Shown here: positions 26,886 to 36,453 of the stretch, in pieces
How positions within the stretch are numbered: the stretch's first letter is position 1
Layout of the letters: every line of letters begins with the position of its first letter
NCBI GenBank assembly: GCA_963726375.1
Contig: CAVSCE010000008.1
Coordinates: 558,001-622,000 of the forward strand
Direction: 5' to 3'
DNA length: 64,000 nucleotides
Source: UTCFX2 sp963726375
GTDB lineage: Bacteria; Chloroflexota; Anaerolineae; Anaerolineales; UBA4823
The notes under the pieces: model-generated
The model's input: only the letters and a program-made list of their open reading frames with translations
What the model was told of the DNA's origin: nothing
Databases searched by the model: none
Program-made: the position numbers and the translations under genes

Positions 26886-27177
26886 ATCCTTTTACTCCTT
26901 GATGGACGAGCCTGTATTCGGGTGAAAACCTGGTGTAAAAAAATGTTGTTTCCTTACCATGGCATCAAGCAACCTGAAGACCGCAGTATTGAAAGGAGTT
27001 AAGAAAGCAACAGATAAGGTATTTACCCCAAATATACTTCCTAAATTGCTGCACTGAAAATGAATTATAAAGGACTTTAAAGGAAAAAAGGGCGAATGTC
27101 AAATTAATCCGGAAGCTACAGGATGCTTGTATCAACGATCAAAGCACCGGGGGGATTGTCTTCTCGATGCGCAAGGA
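26886..27177. other. Intergenic stretch without recognised content
   Basis: Spaces the Lrp-domain gene from the nuclease gene, both on the minus strand. I see no conserved ORF, hairpin with T-run or repeat here. Confidence 0.5.
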
Positions 27178-28077
27178 TTAATTGTATCCTGGGGATGATT
27201 GGCAGAACGGGGATATGCTGGAGGAACCTTCACAGGCGATCCCATTTCCATTCTTATCCAATCCAAATATGTCTTCATACCCCATGCTGCGGCAGTATTC
27301 GTAGCATTGTTGAGCCTTCGATTGGCTGCGGAAATTTTTGCAGGTCATGCGCGAACCCAAACAATCACATACGGGGACCAGCGTTCTGGTTGGTATCCTG
27401 GTAATGGTCGGTGTTGGCGTGATTGAGGCTGTAGGAATGGGAGTTGCGCTCCATATTCCTCTAGCGTTGGTCTGTGCCTCGACTTGAGCTGAGATCAACG
27501 AGTTCATACATTTCGTATCGGGGGGATTTTCCTGAACCCGCCCAAAACCCTGGCGGATCAACTCGTAGTTGAGAAAATTCTTGTCGACCAGCATGTAACG
27601 GGGTTGAAAGCCCTGAGAATCCAGCTCGGTCTGGTCCTGGACCAATGAGACGACTTTTCCTTCAACCATGTTTTGTACATAAGACATCGACTGGGCGCCC
27701 TGCCATTCTGCTGGAGCAAGGGCGCTGGGTGCATCAACGCCGATCAAGTGAACCGAAAAGGTTTGATTGGTGATCAAAATCTCAATTGTATCTGCAGAAA
27801 TCACCCGAGTTACCAGACCTTGAGAACGGGGCGCGTCAACCGGCAGGCAATATGCGCCTGGGATCGATAAATCCAGGCCTGGAGTGGGCAGACCTCCAGG
27901 AGGAAGGGGCGTTGCTGTGGAGATGGCTGTTGAAGAAGGTAGAGGCGTATCGGTCTTTGGCATCGCATCCATGGTTTGAACGGCCAGCGTTTCTGGAGGG
28001 ACAACCGCCAAAGGCGGGGGCATGCAGCCGGTTATGATAATCATGGCGATAAGTGAAAAAAACAACAACCGCTGCAT
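27178..28077 (-). CDS. Secreted lipoprotein nuclease (SNase-like + excalibur domain)
   Basis: Extracellular thermonuclease-type enzyme tethered by lipid. The lipobox is LIAMIIITGC near residue 18. A Thr/Pro-rich linker precedes the SNase-like OB fold (about 85–210: LVTRVISADTIEILITNQTFSVHLIGVDAPS, GFGRVQENPPDTKC, ARGIW). A second Thr/Pro linker leads to the excalibur calcium-binding motif CKNFRSQSKAQQCYEYC…DIFGLDKNGNGIACEG. Not all SNase catalytic residues are obvious: DADT and the first Arg position are replaced (SADT; HLIGVDAP), so activity should not be assumed. Confidence 0.85.
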   Translation of the reverse strand: MQRLLFFSLIAMIIITGCMPPPLAVVPPETLAVQTMDAMPKTDTPLPSSTAISTATPLPPGGLPTPGLDLSIPGAYCLPVDAPRSQGLVTRVISADTIEILITNQTFSVHLIGVDAPSALAPAEWQGAQSMSYVQNMVEGKVVSLVQDQTELDSQGFQPRYMLVDKNFLNYELIRQGFGRVQENPPDTKCMNSLISAQVEAQTNARGIWSATPIPTASITPTPTITRIPTRTLVPVCDCLGSRMTCKNFRSQSKAQQCYEYCRSMGYEDIFGLDKNGNGIACEGSSSISPFCQSSPGYN

Positions 28078-28327
28078 TATCTTACTCCTTGATCATATGA
28101 TCCAGCCGGATAATTCCTCGCAAAAACGCATCATTCCAGAGCTGGTTTTGAACCAAAGCCCTACACAATGAAACCTTGTACTTGATTGTAACATAAATGG
28201 ACTAATAAAATTTGATATAGAAATATATCTTACATAATTGTTTGCACAAATCAAGTTTGCTCCTCCAGCCTGGATCATTTTGGGCTTTTCTTCATAGTTA
28301 GAACTCTTTAGAAATCGGATTTTAAGG

Positions 28328-28446
28328 TTGACTTTCCTACTGACTCCGCATATACTAAGGTCAACGGAGAATAGCCACCTTGCCTGATTTGGTGAAAAAA
28401 CTGCGACTGATTTAAAAATATGGGCACGCGCGCGCGTGCCTTTTTT
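28328..28446 (+). ncRNA. Possible short RNA or attenuated leader (promoter, hairpin, T-run)
   Basis: TTGACT (28328–28333), 17 bases, TATACT (28351–28356) is a strong promoter; the start would be near 28363. About 60 bases on, GGCACGCG/CGCGTGCC-type hairpin (28425–28440) is followed by TTTTTTATT, a clear intrinsic terminator. It ends 35 bases before the SWIM gene, so either a free RNA of about 80 nt is made or a leader attenuates that gene. CCACC/GGTG blocks (28375–28394) may form an inner stem. No known riboswitch class was recognised. Confidence 0.5.
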
Positions 28447-28480
28447 ATTAACACCCATCTTGAAAGGAGACCAATCGGAA

Positions 28481-28726
28481 ATGGATTACGGGATGATTGG
28501 AAAAATTGAAAAAGCCAAACGTTATGCCGAGCAGCGCGATCGGATCGCTATTAACTCGCTCACGGTAAGATTCATGGGTGAAAATAATGACCATACCGTC
28601 CATATCACAGATGGAACCTGGCATTGTGATTGTGATTTCTTTCAAAGCCGCGGACGATGCAGCCATACGATGGCGCTGGAGAAGATCCTTAGCGGCATGA
28701 AAGGCTTACCGGAGTACGCCAGCTAA
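28481..28726 (+). CDS. SWIM zinc-finger protein
   Basis: 81 residues from ATG 28481, preceded by AAAGGAG at 28463; the longer frame upstream overlaps the terminator. The SWIM motif C-x-C-x(n)-C-x-H is visible as WHCDCDFFQSRGRCSHTMALEKIL. SWIM domains bind DNA or proteins; in bacteria they often occur near helicases or alone. A role linked to the following polymerase gene is possible but unproven. Confidence 0.85.
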   Translation: MDYGMIGKIEKAKRYAEQRDRIAINSLTVRFMGENNDHTVHITDGTWHCDCDFFQSRGRCSHTMALEKILSGMKGLPEYAS

Positions 28727-28755
28727 GAGTTTTTTCCAGAATTCTTCTGAAAACA

Positions 28756-28790
28756 CAAAGCGGACTTCGGAGGGAAGTCCGCTTTGCTTA
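28756..28790 (+). terminator. Hairpin terminator after the SWIM gene
   Basis: 13-bp stem CAAAGCGGACTTC/GAAGTCCGCTTTG with a five-base loop. The following T content is poor (GCTTA), so the A-rich 5' and T-rich 3' ends of the stem itself must serve. Confidence 0.65.
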
Positions 28791-28840
28791 CTCAACAAGC
28801 AGAGCTATTCAGCTCAACAGACAGGATTTAGCAGCAGATC

Positions 28841-31800
28841 ATGCTGGTTCATCTGCATACTCACTCAAGCTATTCGTTCCTTGAAGGCATGGCATCTCCC
28901 CAGAACCTGGCCGTCGCTGCCGCGCGATATGGAATGCCTGCGCTGGGATTGACTGATCATGGGCGCTTAAGCGGGGCAATAGATTTTTATAAAGCCTGTT
29001 CGGACAATGGTGTAAAGCCGATCCTTGGAATCGAGCTTGATGTGCGTTTTCCGGATTCATTTTTGGTGGATCCATCAAGCTCAATTGGACCGCTGGTGCT
29101 GCTGGCGCAGAACATCGAAGGCTGGTCGGGGTTGTGCCGACTTGCGAGTGCGGCTCAGGCAGATGTGCAAGGCGAAACTGCGCTGCCGATCCATTTGTTG
29201 GAGCAAAATTCAGCAGGGTCTGATCTGCCTGACCGGCGGTGAACGAAGTCTGGTTGATGCCCTGGCTGGAAGAGAGAGCGGAGAGGCTCTAATCTCTTTA
29301 TTGTCTCTGCTTAAGAGATTATTCCCGGACCGGATTTACGTGGAGCTGCAGTACCACTCGCCTGCTGGACTCGGACGGGTGGAGCTGCTCAACAGGACAG
29401 CCCGAAAAATGGGCTTGCCTGCAGTCGCCTCGCACGGCATCTACTACCAAGAATTGGAACAAGCCAGTCTTCAGCGAACAATCACAGCAATTCGCCTCAA
29501 CCGCCCGATTCGCCAGCTGAATGAAGCTGATACTGCGCCGCCATATGCCAATTTTCTTTCCCCGGCTGAACTTTCTGAGCATTTTAGCGCTTACCCGGAG
29601 GCGTTGGAAAACACTCTAGAAATTGCAGACCGCTGCCAAGTGGAACTGCCTCTGGGAGTCCCTCGATTCCCGCAGTTGGATTTACCAGAAGGCGCTAAAC
29701 CGATCCAGGTGCTGCGCCAGAAAGCGCAGCAGGGCTTGATCAGAAGGTTTGATGCGGATCCGACAGTTCAATCGCGCCTTGATCATGAGCTCGATGTGAT
29801 CCAAAAATGCGGCTATGAAGCGCTATTCCTGGTGATGGAAGATATTGTAGGTTTTGCCAGGCAAAACGGAATCCCGATTGCTTCACGCGGCTCGGCTTCA
29901 TCATCGCTGGTTGCACATTGTCTCGGGATCACGACACCGAATCCGGTCCGGTTAAACCTGTATTTTGAACGCTTTCTTAATCCTGCCGCGGCGCACACTC
30001 CCGGATATCGATACCGACCTTTGCTCAAGAAGGCGGGACGAGGTGATCCAATTCGTTTACAAACGTTTTGGCTTCGAACGGGTTGCGATGGTCTGCACGG
30101 TGAACCGTTTCCGACGCCGCTCAGCGCTGCGCGAAGTGGCAAAAGCCCATGGATTGCCATCGGCGCGGGTGAGCGAGCTGGTCAACAGCCTGCCGCAGAG
30201 GTGGTACGGGTCTCCTGATCAATCTACCAGGGAGGGATCTCCATACGCTGTTCTGGAAGACAGCCTTCGTTCATCCGTTGAGAAAATTGTGCTTGCTCAA
30301 GCTACTTCTTTGATCGGAATGCCGCGTCACTTATCCATCCACCCGGGTGGGGTGGTGATCGCACCTGGACCGATGACAGACCTGGCCGCCACGCAGATGG
30401 CAGCAAAAGGGATATTGATCACCCAGTTCGACCTGGAATCGATTGAAGGATTAGGCCTGGTAAAAATCGACCTTCTAGGCATTCGAGGTTTGACAGTGTT
30501 GGGTGATGTGGCAAATGCGATCGCCAGCGTGGATTTCGGAGCCGAGGATCTGCCGCCTCAGGCTTCCATCCCGGCTCCTCAATTTGGATCAATTGCAGTC
30601 CAAATTGCAAGAGAAGGGTTGCGGCATCTTGATGAGATTCCAGATGACGATCCTGAGACAGCGGAAACCACAGAGCACGGCCGCACGATAGGCTGCTTCC
30701 AAATCGAGAGTCCAGGGATGCGGGCGACTTTAAAAGAGGTGCATGCACGATCTGCTGACGACCTGATGGCGGCTCTGGCGCTCTACCGTCCCGGTCCGCT
30801 GACCGGAGGATTGAAAGATGCCTTTATCGACCGAATCCGCGGCCAGGAATCTGCGGCTTACCTGCATCCTTCATTGATACCTCTTTTAGGGGACACATTT
30901 GGGGTGATCCTGTACCAGGAGCAGGTGCTGCGGATAGCAAACGAGCTGGCAGGTTTCAGCCTGGCAGAGGCCGACTTACTGCGCCGAGGGATGAGCCATT
31001 TTGACCCCGGCAAACAAATGTCTGCGCTCCAGCAGAGTTTTGTCGACCGTGCGACGGAGCGTAAAGGAGTGCCGCCAGAAATTGGTGAGAAAATCTGGAA
31101 GCAGATGGCTGCATTTGCAGGATATGGTTTCCCTAAGGCGCATGCGGCTTCATATGCGCGGGTAGCCTGGCAGTCGGCCTGGTGCAAGACACACTATCCA
31201 GCACTTTTTATGGCTGCAGTATTGGCGAACTGGGGCGGATATTACGGCCAGGGCGTGTATCTTACCGAAGCCCGGCGGTTGGGTCTGGTTCTCCGACCGC
31301 CCAACGTCAACTATGCAGGGGATGAATTCAGCGTCCATTATATCGACAATAAACCAGTATTGTTCATGGGAATGAACCAGGTGCTTGAGCTCACTTTTCG
31401 TACGAGAGCTCGGATTCAAAACGGCCGCCCATATGCTTCGCTTCAGGATTTTCTGGTCAGGGTGGATCCTAGACCTATCGAAGCCGAGAACCTTATCCGA
31501 GCAGGATGTCTGGAAGAATTTGGCAACATCCCAAATTTGCTTCGTCAGCTTAAGCAAGGGGGATGGCGCCGCGGACAGCTTTCTCTCTTTGAGCGAGAAG
31601 ATTTGGAAGAAGAGGATTGGAACCTAAATGAAAAGGCTGCTGCGCAGGAAGCCATCTTAGGGATCAGCCTGGTCGCTCATCCACTGGAGCTCTTTGCAGA
31701 AAATATTGCCCGTGCCAATGCGCTGTCCACTCTTGAAGCTGCGGCACGCGTGGGAAGCAGGGTGCGAGTTGCTGGAGCTCGTCAGACCTGGCGAAGGCAT

Positions 31801-32019
31801 CGCCTCGCCAACGGCGAACATTTATACTTTATGGCGCTTGAAGATTTAGAGGGGATGCTGGATGTGATGATCCCTGGGGAGGTCTATCGCCGGTACCGGG
31901 AAGCTTTCAGCGGACCTGGTCCCTATATTATTGAAGGTATCGTTGAATGGGACCCCGACCGAGGGGAGCCGATCATCCGGGCAGAACGTGCCTGGGGGAC
32001 TGCTGATTTTCACAAGTAA
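28841..32019 (+). CDS. DNA polymerase III alpha subunit, error-prone DnaE2-like (two frameshifts)
   Basis: C-family polymerase of about 1058 residues, the size of DnaE2/ImuC rather than the longer replicative DnaE1. PHP domain: HLHTHSSYSFLEGM and LTDHGRLSGAIDFY. Slips lie near 29222 and 29990. Catalytic Asps are in TLPDIDTDLCSRRRDEV and VKIDLLGIRGL; other family motifs are LSIHPGGVVIAPG, GCFQIESPGMR, ALYRPGPL, ILYQEQV and GYGFPKAHAASYARVAW. The OB domain at the C-terminus has VRVAGARQTWRRH. No ImuA/ImuB genes are near and no SOS box was seen upstream. Likely translesion synthesis. Confidence 0.9.
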
Positions 32020-32023
32020 TTCT

Positions 32024-32440
32024 TCAGCGTATACAATGCCACCCGCCCATTTTAACTTGAGTTGGCTCGCCTCGAGTTGGGGGATATCCAAAACACTGCG
32101 TGACTGTCACACGAATATTTCTGCGCGCAAGGAGAACCGCATTTCGGGTTAATTTACATTCATACCCGGTTTCGGGATCTGCTTCCAAGAAATAATAAAC
32201 CCGCATTCTGTAAATATCTTTCGCGACTGTGAATGTGACATCATTTGGATTGAAACTGTTTCCTGCGGGGACCTGCAGATAATAAAACCTGCTTAGATCA
32301 TCCTTGGTCAGGCGAACTGCAATTTGCTGACCTGATTTATTCCGAATCGTGAGCCTAATCAGCGGGCTGCCTTTTGCACCGATGAGCATAACAGCGACCA
32401 AAGCCAGAATGACCAGACGTGTTTTTAGTCTACCAGTCAT
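32024..32440 (-). CDS. Small exported protein, unknown
   Basis: From ATG 32440 it is about 138 residues, beginning MTGRLKTRLVILALVAVMLIGAKG, a signal peptide or anchor, then SPLIRLTIRNKSGQQIAVRLTKDDLSRFYYLQVPAGN, a beta-rich domain. Two conserved-looking Cys (YECKL, TQCFGYPP) could form a disulfide. No ribosome site is clear; the frame extends upstream to 32485. Family unknown. Confidence 0.5.
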   Translation of the reverse strand: MTGRLKTRLVILALVAVMLIGAKGSPLIRLTIRNKSGQQIAVRLTKDDLSRFYYLQVPAGNSFNPNDVTFTVAKDIYRMRVYYFLEADPETGYECKLTRNAVLLARRNIRVTVTQCFGYPPTRGEPTQVKMGGWHCIR

Positions 32441-32660
32441 AATAAAAACATCAAGTATTTTGATCTCATCAAAAACCAAAAACAATTATAGTACAGATTT
32501 GTTGGATGTTTTTCAGGTGGATTACAGCATTCTTCATCGAATTGAAATATTAGCGGGAAGACCTTCTTTGGCATTTTCTGATTTCCTGACCAATAGATCA
32601 CCCTGAAGGTTGAGGTGGAAACTCCACTCAAGAAAAGTTGTGAAATTGTCCAGGCTTTTC

Positions 32661-32853
32661 TTGACGCGATATGACAATATACTTATAATCACTGCCGAGC
32701 GAAAAGGCTCGTTTGGTAAAATGTTGCCGAAGACCGTGCAGAAGATCTCTGGCACTGACAGATGTCGCTGACAGAGGCTTTTTGTTGCCGGCAAAATTGT
32801 CAATGAAGAGCATGGCTCTTAATCATTTTTTGATTGATTTTAGGAGAAAAAAG
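32661..32853 (+). promoter_or_regulatory. Enolase promoter and 5' leader
   Basis: TTGACG (32661–32666), 17 bases, TATAAT (32684–32689): an excellent sigma-70 promoter. Transcription would start near 32696, giving an untranslated leader of about 158 bases. The leader has CGAGC-GAAAA-GGCTCG near its start, a direct repeat CTGACAGA, and GGCTTTTTGTTGCC. It does not match the fluoride riboswitch often found before eno. Confidence 0.7.
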
Positions 32854-34134
32854 ATGTCAATAATAGATGCAATCCACACGCGAGAAATTCTTAATTCGCG
32901 CGGCAACCCGACTGTTGAGGTAGAAGTCCTTTTGGAAGACGGAGGATTTGGAAGAGCCGCTGTCCCCTCTGGTGCATCAACTGGTGTGCATGAAGCTCTG
33001 GAACTGAGGGACGGCGAAAAAAATCGATATGGGGGCAAAGGTGTCCTCCAGGCGGTCAACCATGTCAATGAAGAGATTGCTGATGGATTGGTTGGTATGG
33101 ACGCGCTGGACCAGCAGGCTGTTGACAGTGCCATGTTGGAAATGGATGGGACTCCAAACAAAAGCACCTACGGGGCGAATGCAATTCTCGGCGTCAGCCT
33201 GGCCGTTGCGCGTGCTGCTGCCGATTCAGTAGGCTTACCGCTTTATCGTTATCTGGGCGGCGTCACAGCAACTGTGCTGCCCGTACCGATGTTTAACATC
33301 ATGAACGGCGGGGTCCATGCCAACTGGCAAGGCACTGATTTCCAGGAATTTATGATTGCTCCAGTCGGCGCGCCGAATTTTCGGGAGGCACTGAGATGGG
33401 GGAGTGAGATTTACCAGGCGCTGAAAGGTGTACTTAAGAGTGCGGGTCATACCACAGGGGTGGGTGATGAAGGTGGATTTGCTCCGGCTTTGAAAAAGAA
33501 CTCAGACGCTGTCGAGCTTATCCTGAAAGCCATAGAGAAGGCCGGTTATAAGCCGGGCGAACATGTGGCTGTTGCCCTTGACCCCGCCTCGAGCGGATTC
33601 TTTGAGGACGGATTCTACAACTTGCGGACCGAAGGACGAAAAGTCACTTCAGCAGAAATGGTTGATCTATGGGCTGATTGGGCGAATAAATACCCATTGG
33701 TCGTGCTGGAAGACGGTCTGGCTGAAGATGATTGGGACGGGTGGAAGCTGCTGAACAAGACGATTGGAGATCGCGTTGAGCTGGTTGGCGACGACCTGTT
33801 TGTCACCAATGTCAAGAGAATATCCAGAGGTATCCAGGAAAATGCAGCTAATGCCGTTTTAATCAAGCTGAATCAAATCGGCACACTGAGCGAGACGATT
33901 GCAGCCATCCAGATGGCATTTAAGGCTGGTTGGGGCGCCATGGTTTCCCATCGATCTGGCGAAACTGTTGACAGCTTCATCGCCGATCTCACTGTCGCGA
34001 TGGGCACGGGTCATCTCAAGACCGGGGCGCCTTGCCGCGGGGAACGAGTTGAGAAGTACAATCAGCTGATGCGAATTGAAGAAGAACTAGGCGAAGCAGC
34101 TGTTTACGCTGGCAGAAAAGCATTCGTGCGGTAA
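32854..34134 (+). CDS. eno: Enolase
   Basis: Converts 2-phosphoglycerate to phosphoenolpyruvate in glycolysis. 426 residues from ATG 32854, preceded by TAGGAG; the open frame upstream is leader. Motifs: HTREILNSRGNPTVEVEV, the mobile loop SGASTGVHEALELRD, GDEGGFAP with the catalytic Glu region, metal ligands in VALDPASSGF, LEDGLAEDDW and GDDLFVTN, and the signature LIKLNQIGTLSET with the catalytic Lys, then SHRSGETVDSFIADL. Frame intact. Confidence 0.98.
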   Translation: MSIIDAIHTREILNSRGNPTVEVEVLLEDGGFGRAAVPSGASTGVHEALELRDGEKNRYGGKGVLQAVNHVNEEIADGLVGMDALDQQAVDSAMLEMDGTPNKSTYGANAILGVSLAVARAAADSVGLPLYRYLGGVTATVLPVPMFNIMNGGVHANWQGTDFQEFMIAPVGAPNFREALRWGSEIYQALKGVLKSAGHTTGVGDEGGFAPALKKNSDAVELILKAIEKAGYKPGEHVAVALDPASSGFFEDGFYNLRTEGRKVTSAEMVDLWADWANKYPLVVLEDGLAEDDWDGWKLLNKTIGDRVELVGDDLFVTNVKRISRGIQENAANAVLIKLNQIGTLSETIAAIQMAFKAGWGAMVSHRSGETVDSFIADLTVAMGTGHLKTGAPCRGERVEKYNQLMRIEEELGEAAVYAGRKAFVR

Positions 34135-34173
34135 TCTGCCGAGCTTTCCAATAATAGCCACTGCAGAAATTCG

Positions 34174-34212
34174 ACTGGACTGCCTCCGATCTCAAGAGGC
34201 AGTCCAGTTTGA
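34174..34212. terminator. Terminator between eno and the catalase gene
   Basis: 13-bp stem ACTGGACTGCCTC/GAGGCAGTCCAGT with a nine-base loop followed by TTGATT. It lies between convergent genes and can serve both. Confidence 0.8.
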
Positions 34213-34239
34213 TTGATGAATGGATGGTTGAACTAAGAT

Positions 34240-35763
34240 CTACTTGCTATTCTCAAAGCCACCTTCGCTGGTACGTTCGGAGAGCTGCTCCAGGGAGAGT
34301 TTGCTCCAGCCGCTCCAGCGTTCCATATCCATCCCCAGCTTTGCGGCAACGCCGTGGCCGTAGGCGGGATCAGCCTTGAAGAAGTGCACCAGCTGACGCA
34401 CCTTGATCCGATCGGGGACACCTGACATCGCAGCAGCCAGGTTGTTGAAAAGCTGCTCTTTTTGGTCCGCATTCATCAGACGAAAAAGATTGCCCGGCTG
34501 GGTATAATCATCATTCCCGAGGCGGTGGTCGTAGCGATCCGCATCCCCTGAGATTTTAAGTGGGGGCTCCAGGAATTTTTGATCGTCTACCGGTCCACCC
34601 ATGCTGTTCGGCTCATAATTGACAGCGCCGCCGAAGTTTCCGTCAAAGCGAGCCTGACCGTCGCGGTGATACGTGTTGACCTCGGTGTGGGGTTTGTTGA
34701 CTGGCAGGGCAGCATAATTGACTCCAATGCGGTAGCGATGGGCATCGGCATAAGACATGATCCTTGCCTGAAGCATCTTATCGGGTGAAAAACCGATCCC
34801 GGGGATGATGTTCGAGGGTTCAAAGGCGGCCTGTTCGATCTCGGCGAAATAATTCTCGGGGTTCCGGTTTAACTCCAGAATTCCGACTTCAATCAACGGG
34901 TAGTCAGCGTGCGGCCAAACTTTTGTGAGATCGAAAGGATTGAGATGATAGGTCTCAGCCTCTTCTTCCGGCATCACCTGGATGTAGAATTTCCAGCGCG
35001 GGAAATTACCGTGCTCGATTGCATCAAACAGATCACGTTGAGCGCTCTCCCGGTCTCTACCAACGACTTCTTCGGCTTGTGCGTTGGTCCAGGTCTCGAT
35101 ACCCTGTACGGTCTTAAAGTGGAATTTAACCCAGAAGCGCTCGTTCTTATTATTTATGAAGCTATAGGTATGGCTGCCAAATCCGTCGACGTTCCTGTAG
35201 CCTGTCGGCAAGCCCCGGTCGCTGAACAGGATGGTCACCTGGTGAAGACTTTCGGGAGACAGCGACCAGAAATCCCACATCGCAGTATTAGAGCGCATGT
35301 TGGTTTTCGGATCGCGCTTCTGAGTGTGGATGAAATCGCTGAATTTATATGGATCGCGGATAAAGAAGACAGGCGTGTTGTTGCCGACCATATCCCAGTT
35401 GCCTTCTTCGGTGTAGAACTTCACAGAAAAACCTCGCACATCACGCTCGGCATCTGCTGCGCCTCGCTCGCCAGCCACAGTAGAAAAGCGCAACAAGAGG
35501 GGGGTTTGCTTGCCGACTTCTGAAAAAACCTTGGCTTTTGAATAACGAGTAATATCCTTGGTGATCGTCAAAGTGCCGTATGCACCGGAACCTTTGGCAT
35601 GAACAACTCTTTCAGGCACACGCTCCCGGTTGAAGGTAGCCATTTTTTCCAGAAGCTGATAATCCTGCATCAATAGTGGACCGCGTGGACCGGCGGTAAG
35701 TGAATTCTGATTGTCCCCAATCGGGGCGCCGTGGGCTGTCGTTAATTTCTTGGGTTTTGCCAT
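34240..35763 (-). CDS. katA: Monofunctional haem catalase
   Basis: Disproportionates hydrogen peroxide. 507 residues, the small-subunit (clade 3) size. ATG 35763 (MAKPKKLTTAHGAPIGDNQNS) follows AGGAG; the frame extends six codons upstream. Catalytic His in RVVHAKGSGAYGT, Asn in VGNNTPVFFIRDP, and the haem Tyr in RIMSYADAHRYRIG. Directly downstream of the PerR-type gene on the same strand (34-base gap), so peroxide control is very likely. Its intact frame contrasts with many neighbours. Confidence 0.96.
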   Translation of the reverse strand: MAKPKKLTTAHGAPIGDNQNSLTAGPRGPLLMQDYQLLEKMATFNRERVPERVVHAKGSGAYGTLTITKDITRYSKAKVFSEVGKQTPLLLRFSTVAGERGAADAERDVRGFSVKFYTEEGNWDMVGNNTPVFFIRDPYKFSDFIHTQKRDPKTNMRSNTAMWDFWSLSPESLHQVTILFSDRGLPTGYRNVDGFGSHTYSFINNKNERFWVKFHFKTVQGIETWTNAQAEEVVGRDRESAQRDLFDAIEHGNFPRWKFYIQVMPEEEAETYHLNPFDLTKVWPHADYPLIEVGILELNRNPENYFAEIEQAAFEPSNIIPGIGFSPDKMLQARIMSYADAHRYRIGVNYAALPVNKPHTEVNTYHRDGQARFDGNFGGAVNYEPNSMGGPVDDQKFLEPPLKISGDADRYDHRLGNDDYTQPGNLFRLMNADQKEQLFNNLAAAMSGVPDRIKVRQLVHFFKADPAYGHGVAAKLGMDMERWSGWSKLSLEQLSERTSEGGFENSK

Positions 35764-35797
35764 CTTATATTCTCCTGTCAATTCTGAACTTGATTGT

Positions 35798-36250
35798 TTA
35801 TTCCACCCTTTCTGCCTGTTTACTCAAGCAGTCAGGACATATTCCATAGAAATCCAGGCGGTGTTGAACGATCTGATAACCGGTGCGGTCAGATAATTCT
35901 GTTGCAAGGTTATCAAGCATGTTGAAATCTGGGTCGACGATTGTCTCACACTTGATGCATATTAAGTGAGGGTGTGGAATGGGGTTATTTCCATCGTAAC
36001 GGCTGCTGTGGTGGGCAAATCCCAATTCCAGGATTTCCCCCATCTCTTTTAATAGCTCCACCGTTTTATAGACTGTACCCAGGCTGGTCATTGGAAATTC
36101 TGCTCTGACCAACTGGTAAATATCCTCAACGCTGGGATGGGATTGGCTGTGGGCGAGAATTTTAATGACCATCGCCCGCTGTGGAGTAAGCCTGCAGCCA
36201 GTCTTGCTCAGTTTTTCTATTAATTCTCTTTGTCGTTGATCAGAATCCAT
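35798..36250 (-). CDS. perR: Fur-family regulator, PerR-type
   Basis: Metal-dependent repressor; the link to catalase points to PerR, the iron-loaded peroxide sensor. 150 residues. DNA-binding part: GCRLTPQRAMVIKILAHSQSHPSVEDIYQLV and SLGTVYKTVELLKEMGEI. The regulatory metal region includes HHSSRYDGNNPIPHPHLIC, and two CxxC pairs (CIKC, CPDC) bind structural zinc. Upstream lies a 7-6-7 inverted repeat that is a good operator. Fur proper cannot be excluded by sequence alone. Confidence 0.9.
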   Translation of the reverse strand: MDSDQRQRELIEKLSKTGCRLTPQRAMVIKILAHSQSHPSVEDIYQLVRAEFPMTSLGTVYKTVELLKEMGEILELGFAHHSSRYDGNNPIPHPHLICIKCETIVDPDFNMLDNLATELSDRTGYQIVQHRLDFYGICPDCLSKQAERVE

Positions 36251-36273
36251 CGAATAATTACTATAGTTGTATT

Positions 36274-36293
36274 TAGATAAGAATGATTATCTA
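36274..36293. promoter_or_regulatory. PerR/Fur-type operator
   Basis: A perfect inverted repeat, TAGATAA and TTATCTA around GAATGA, 24 bases upstream of the perR ATG. It contains AATGATTATC, close to Fur/PerR box halves. It fits autoregulation of a perR–katA unit. Confidence 0.7.
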
Positions 36294-36453
36294 TAAGTAA
36301 TTATAATCTATTTCTTGCAAATTATAGGATGTTTTTTGGTTGTTCTAATCAATCTCTTATGATTTGCTCGAGAATTCCACAGGATCGATCCCCTGATTGG
36401 GATTCAGGACTGGCTCTTGCGCTGGGGGATTTCCTATGGCACAATAAAAAGAT

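Noticed and set aside
32696..32853. Fluoride riboswitch before eno
   Set aside because: The conserved crcB-motif blocks could not be found in the leader.
34909..35523. 204-aa plus-strand ORF opposite the catalase gene
   Set aside because: Antisense shadow of katA; no ribosome site or known domain.
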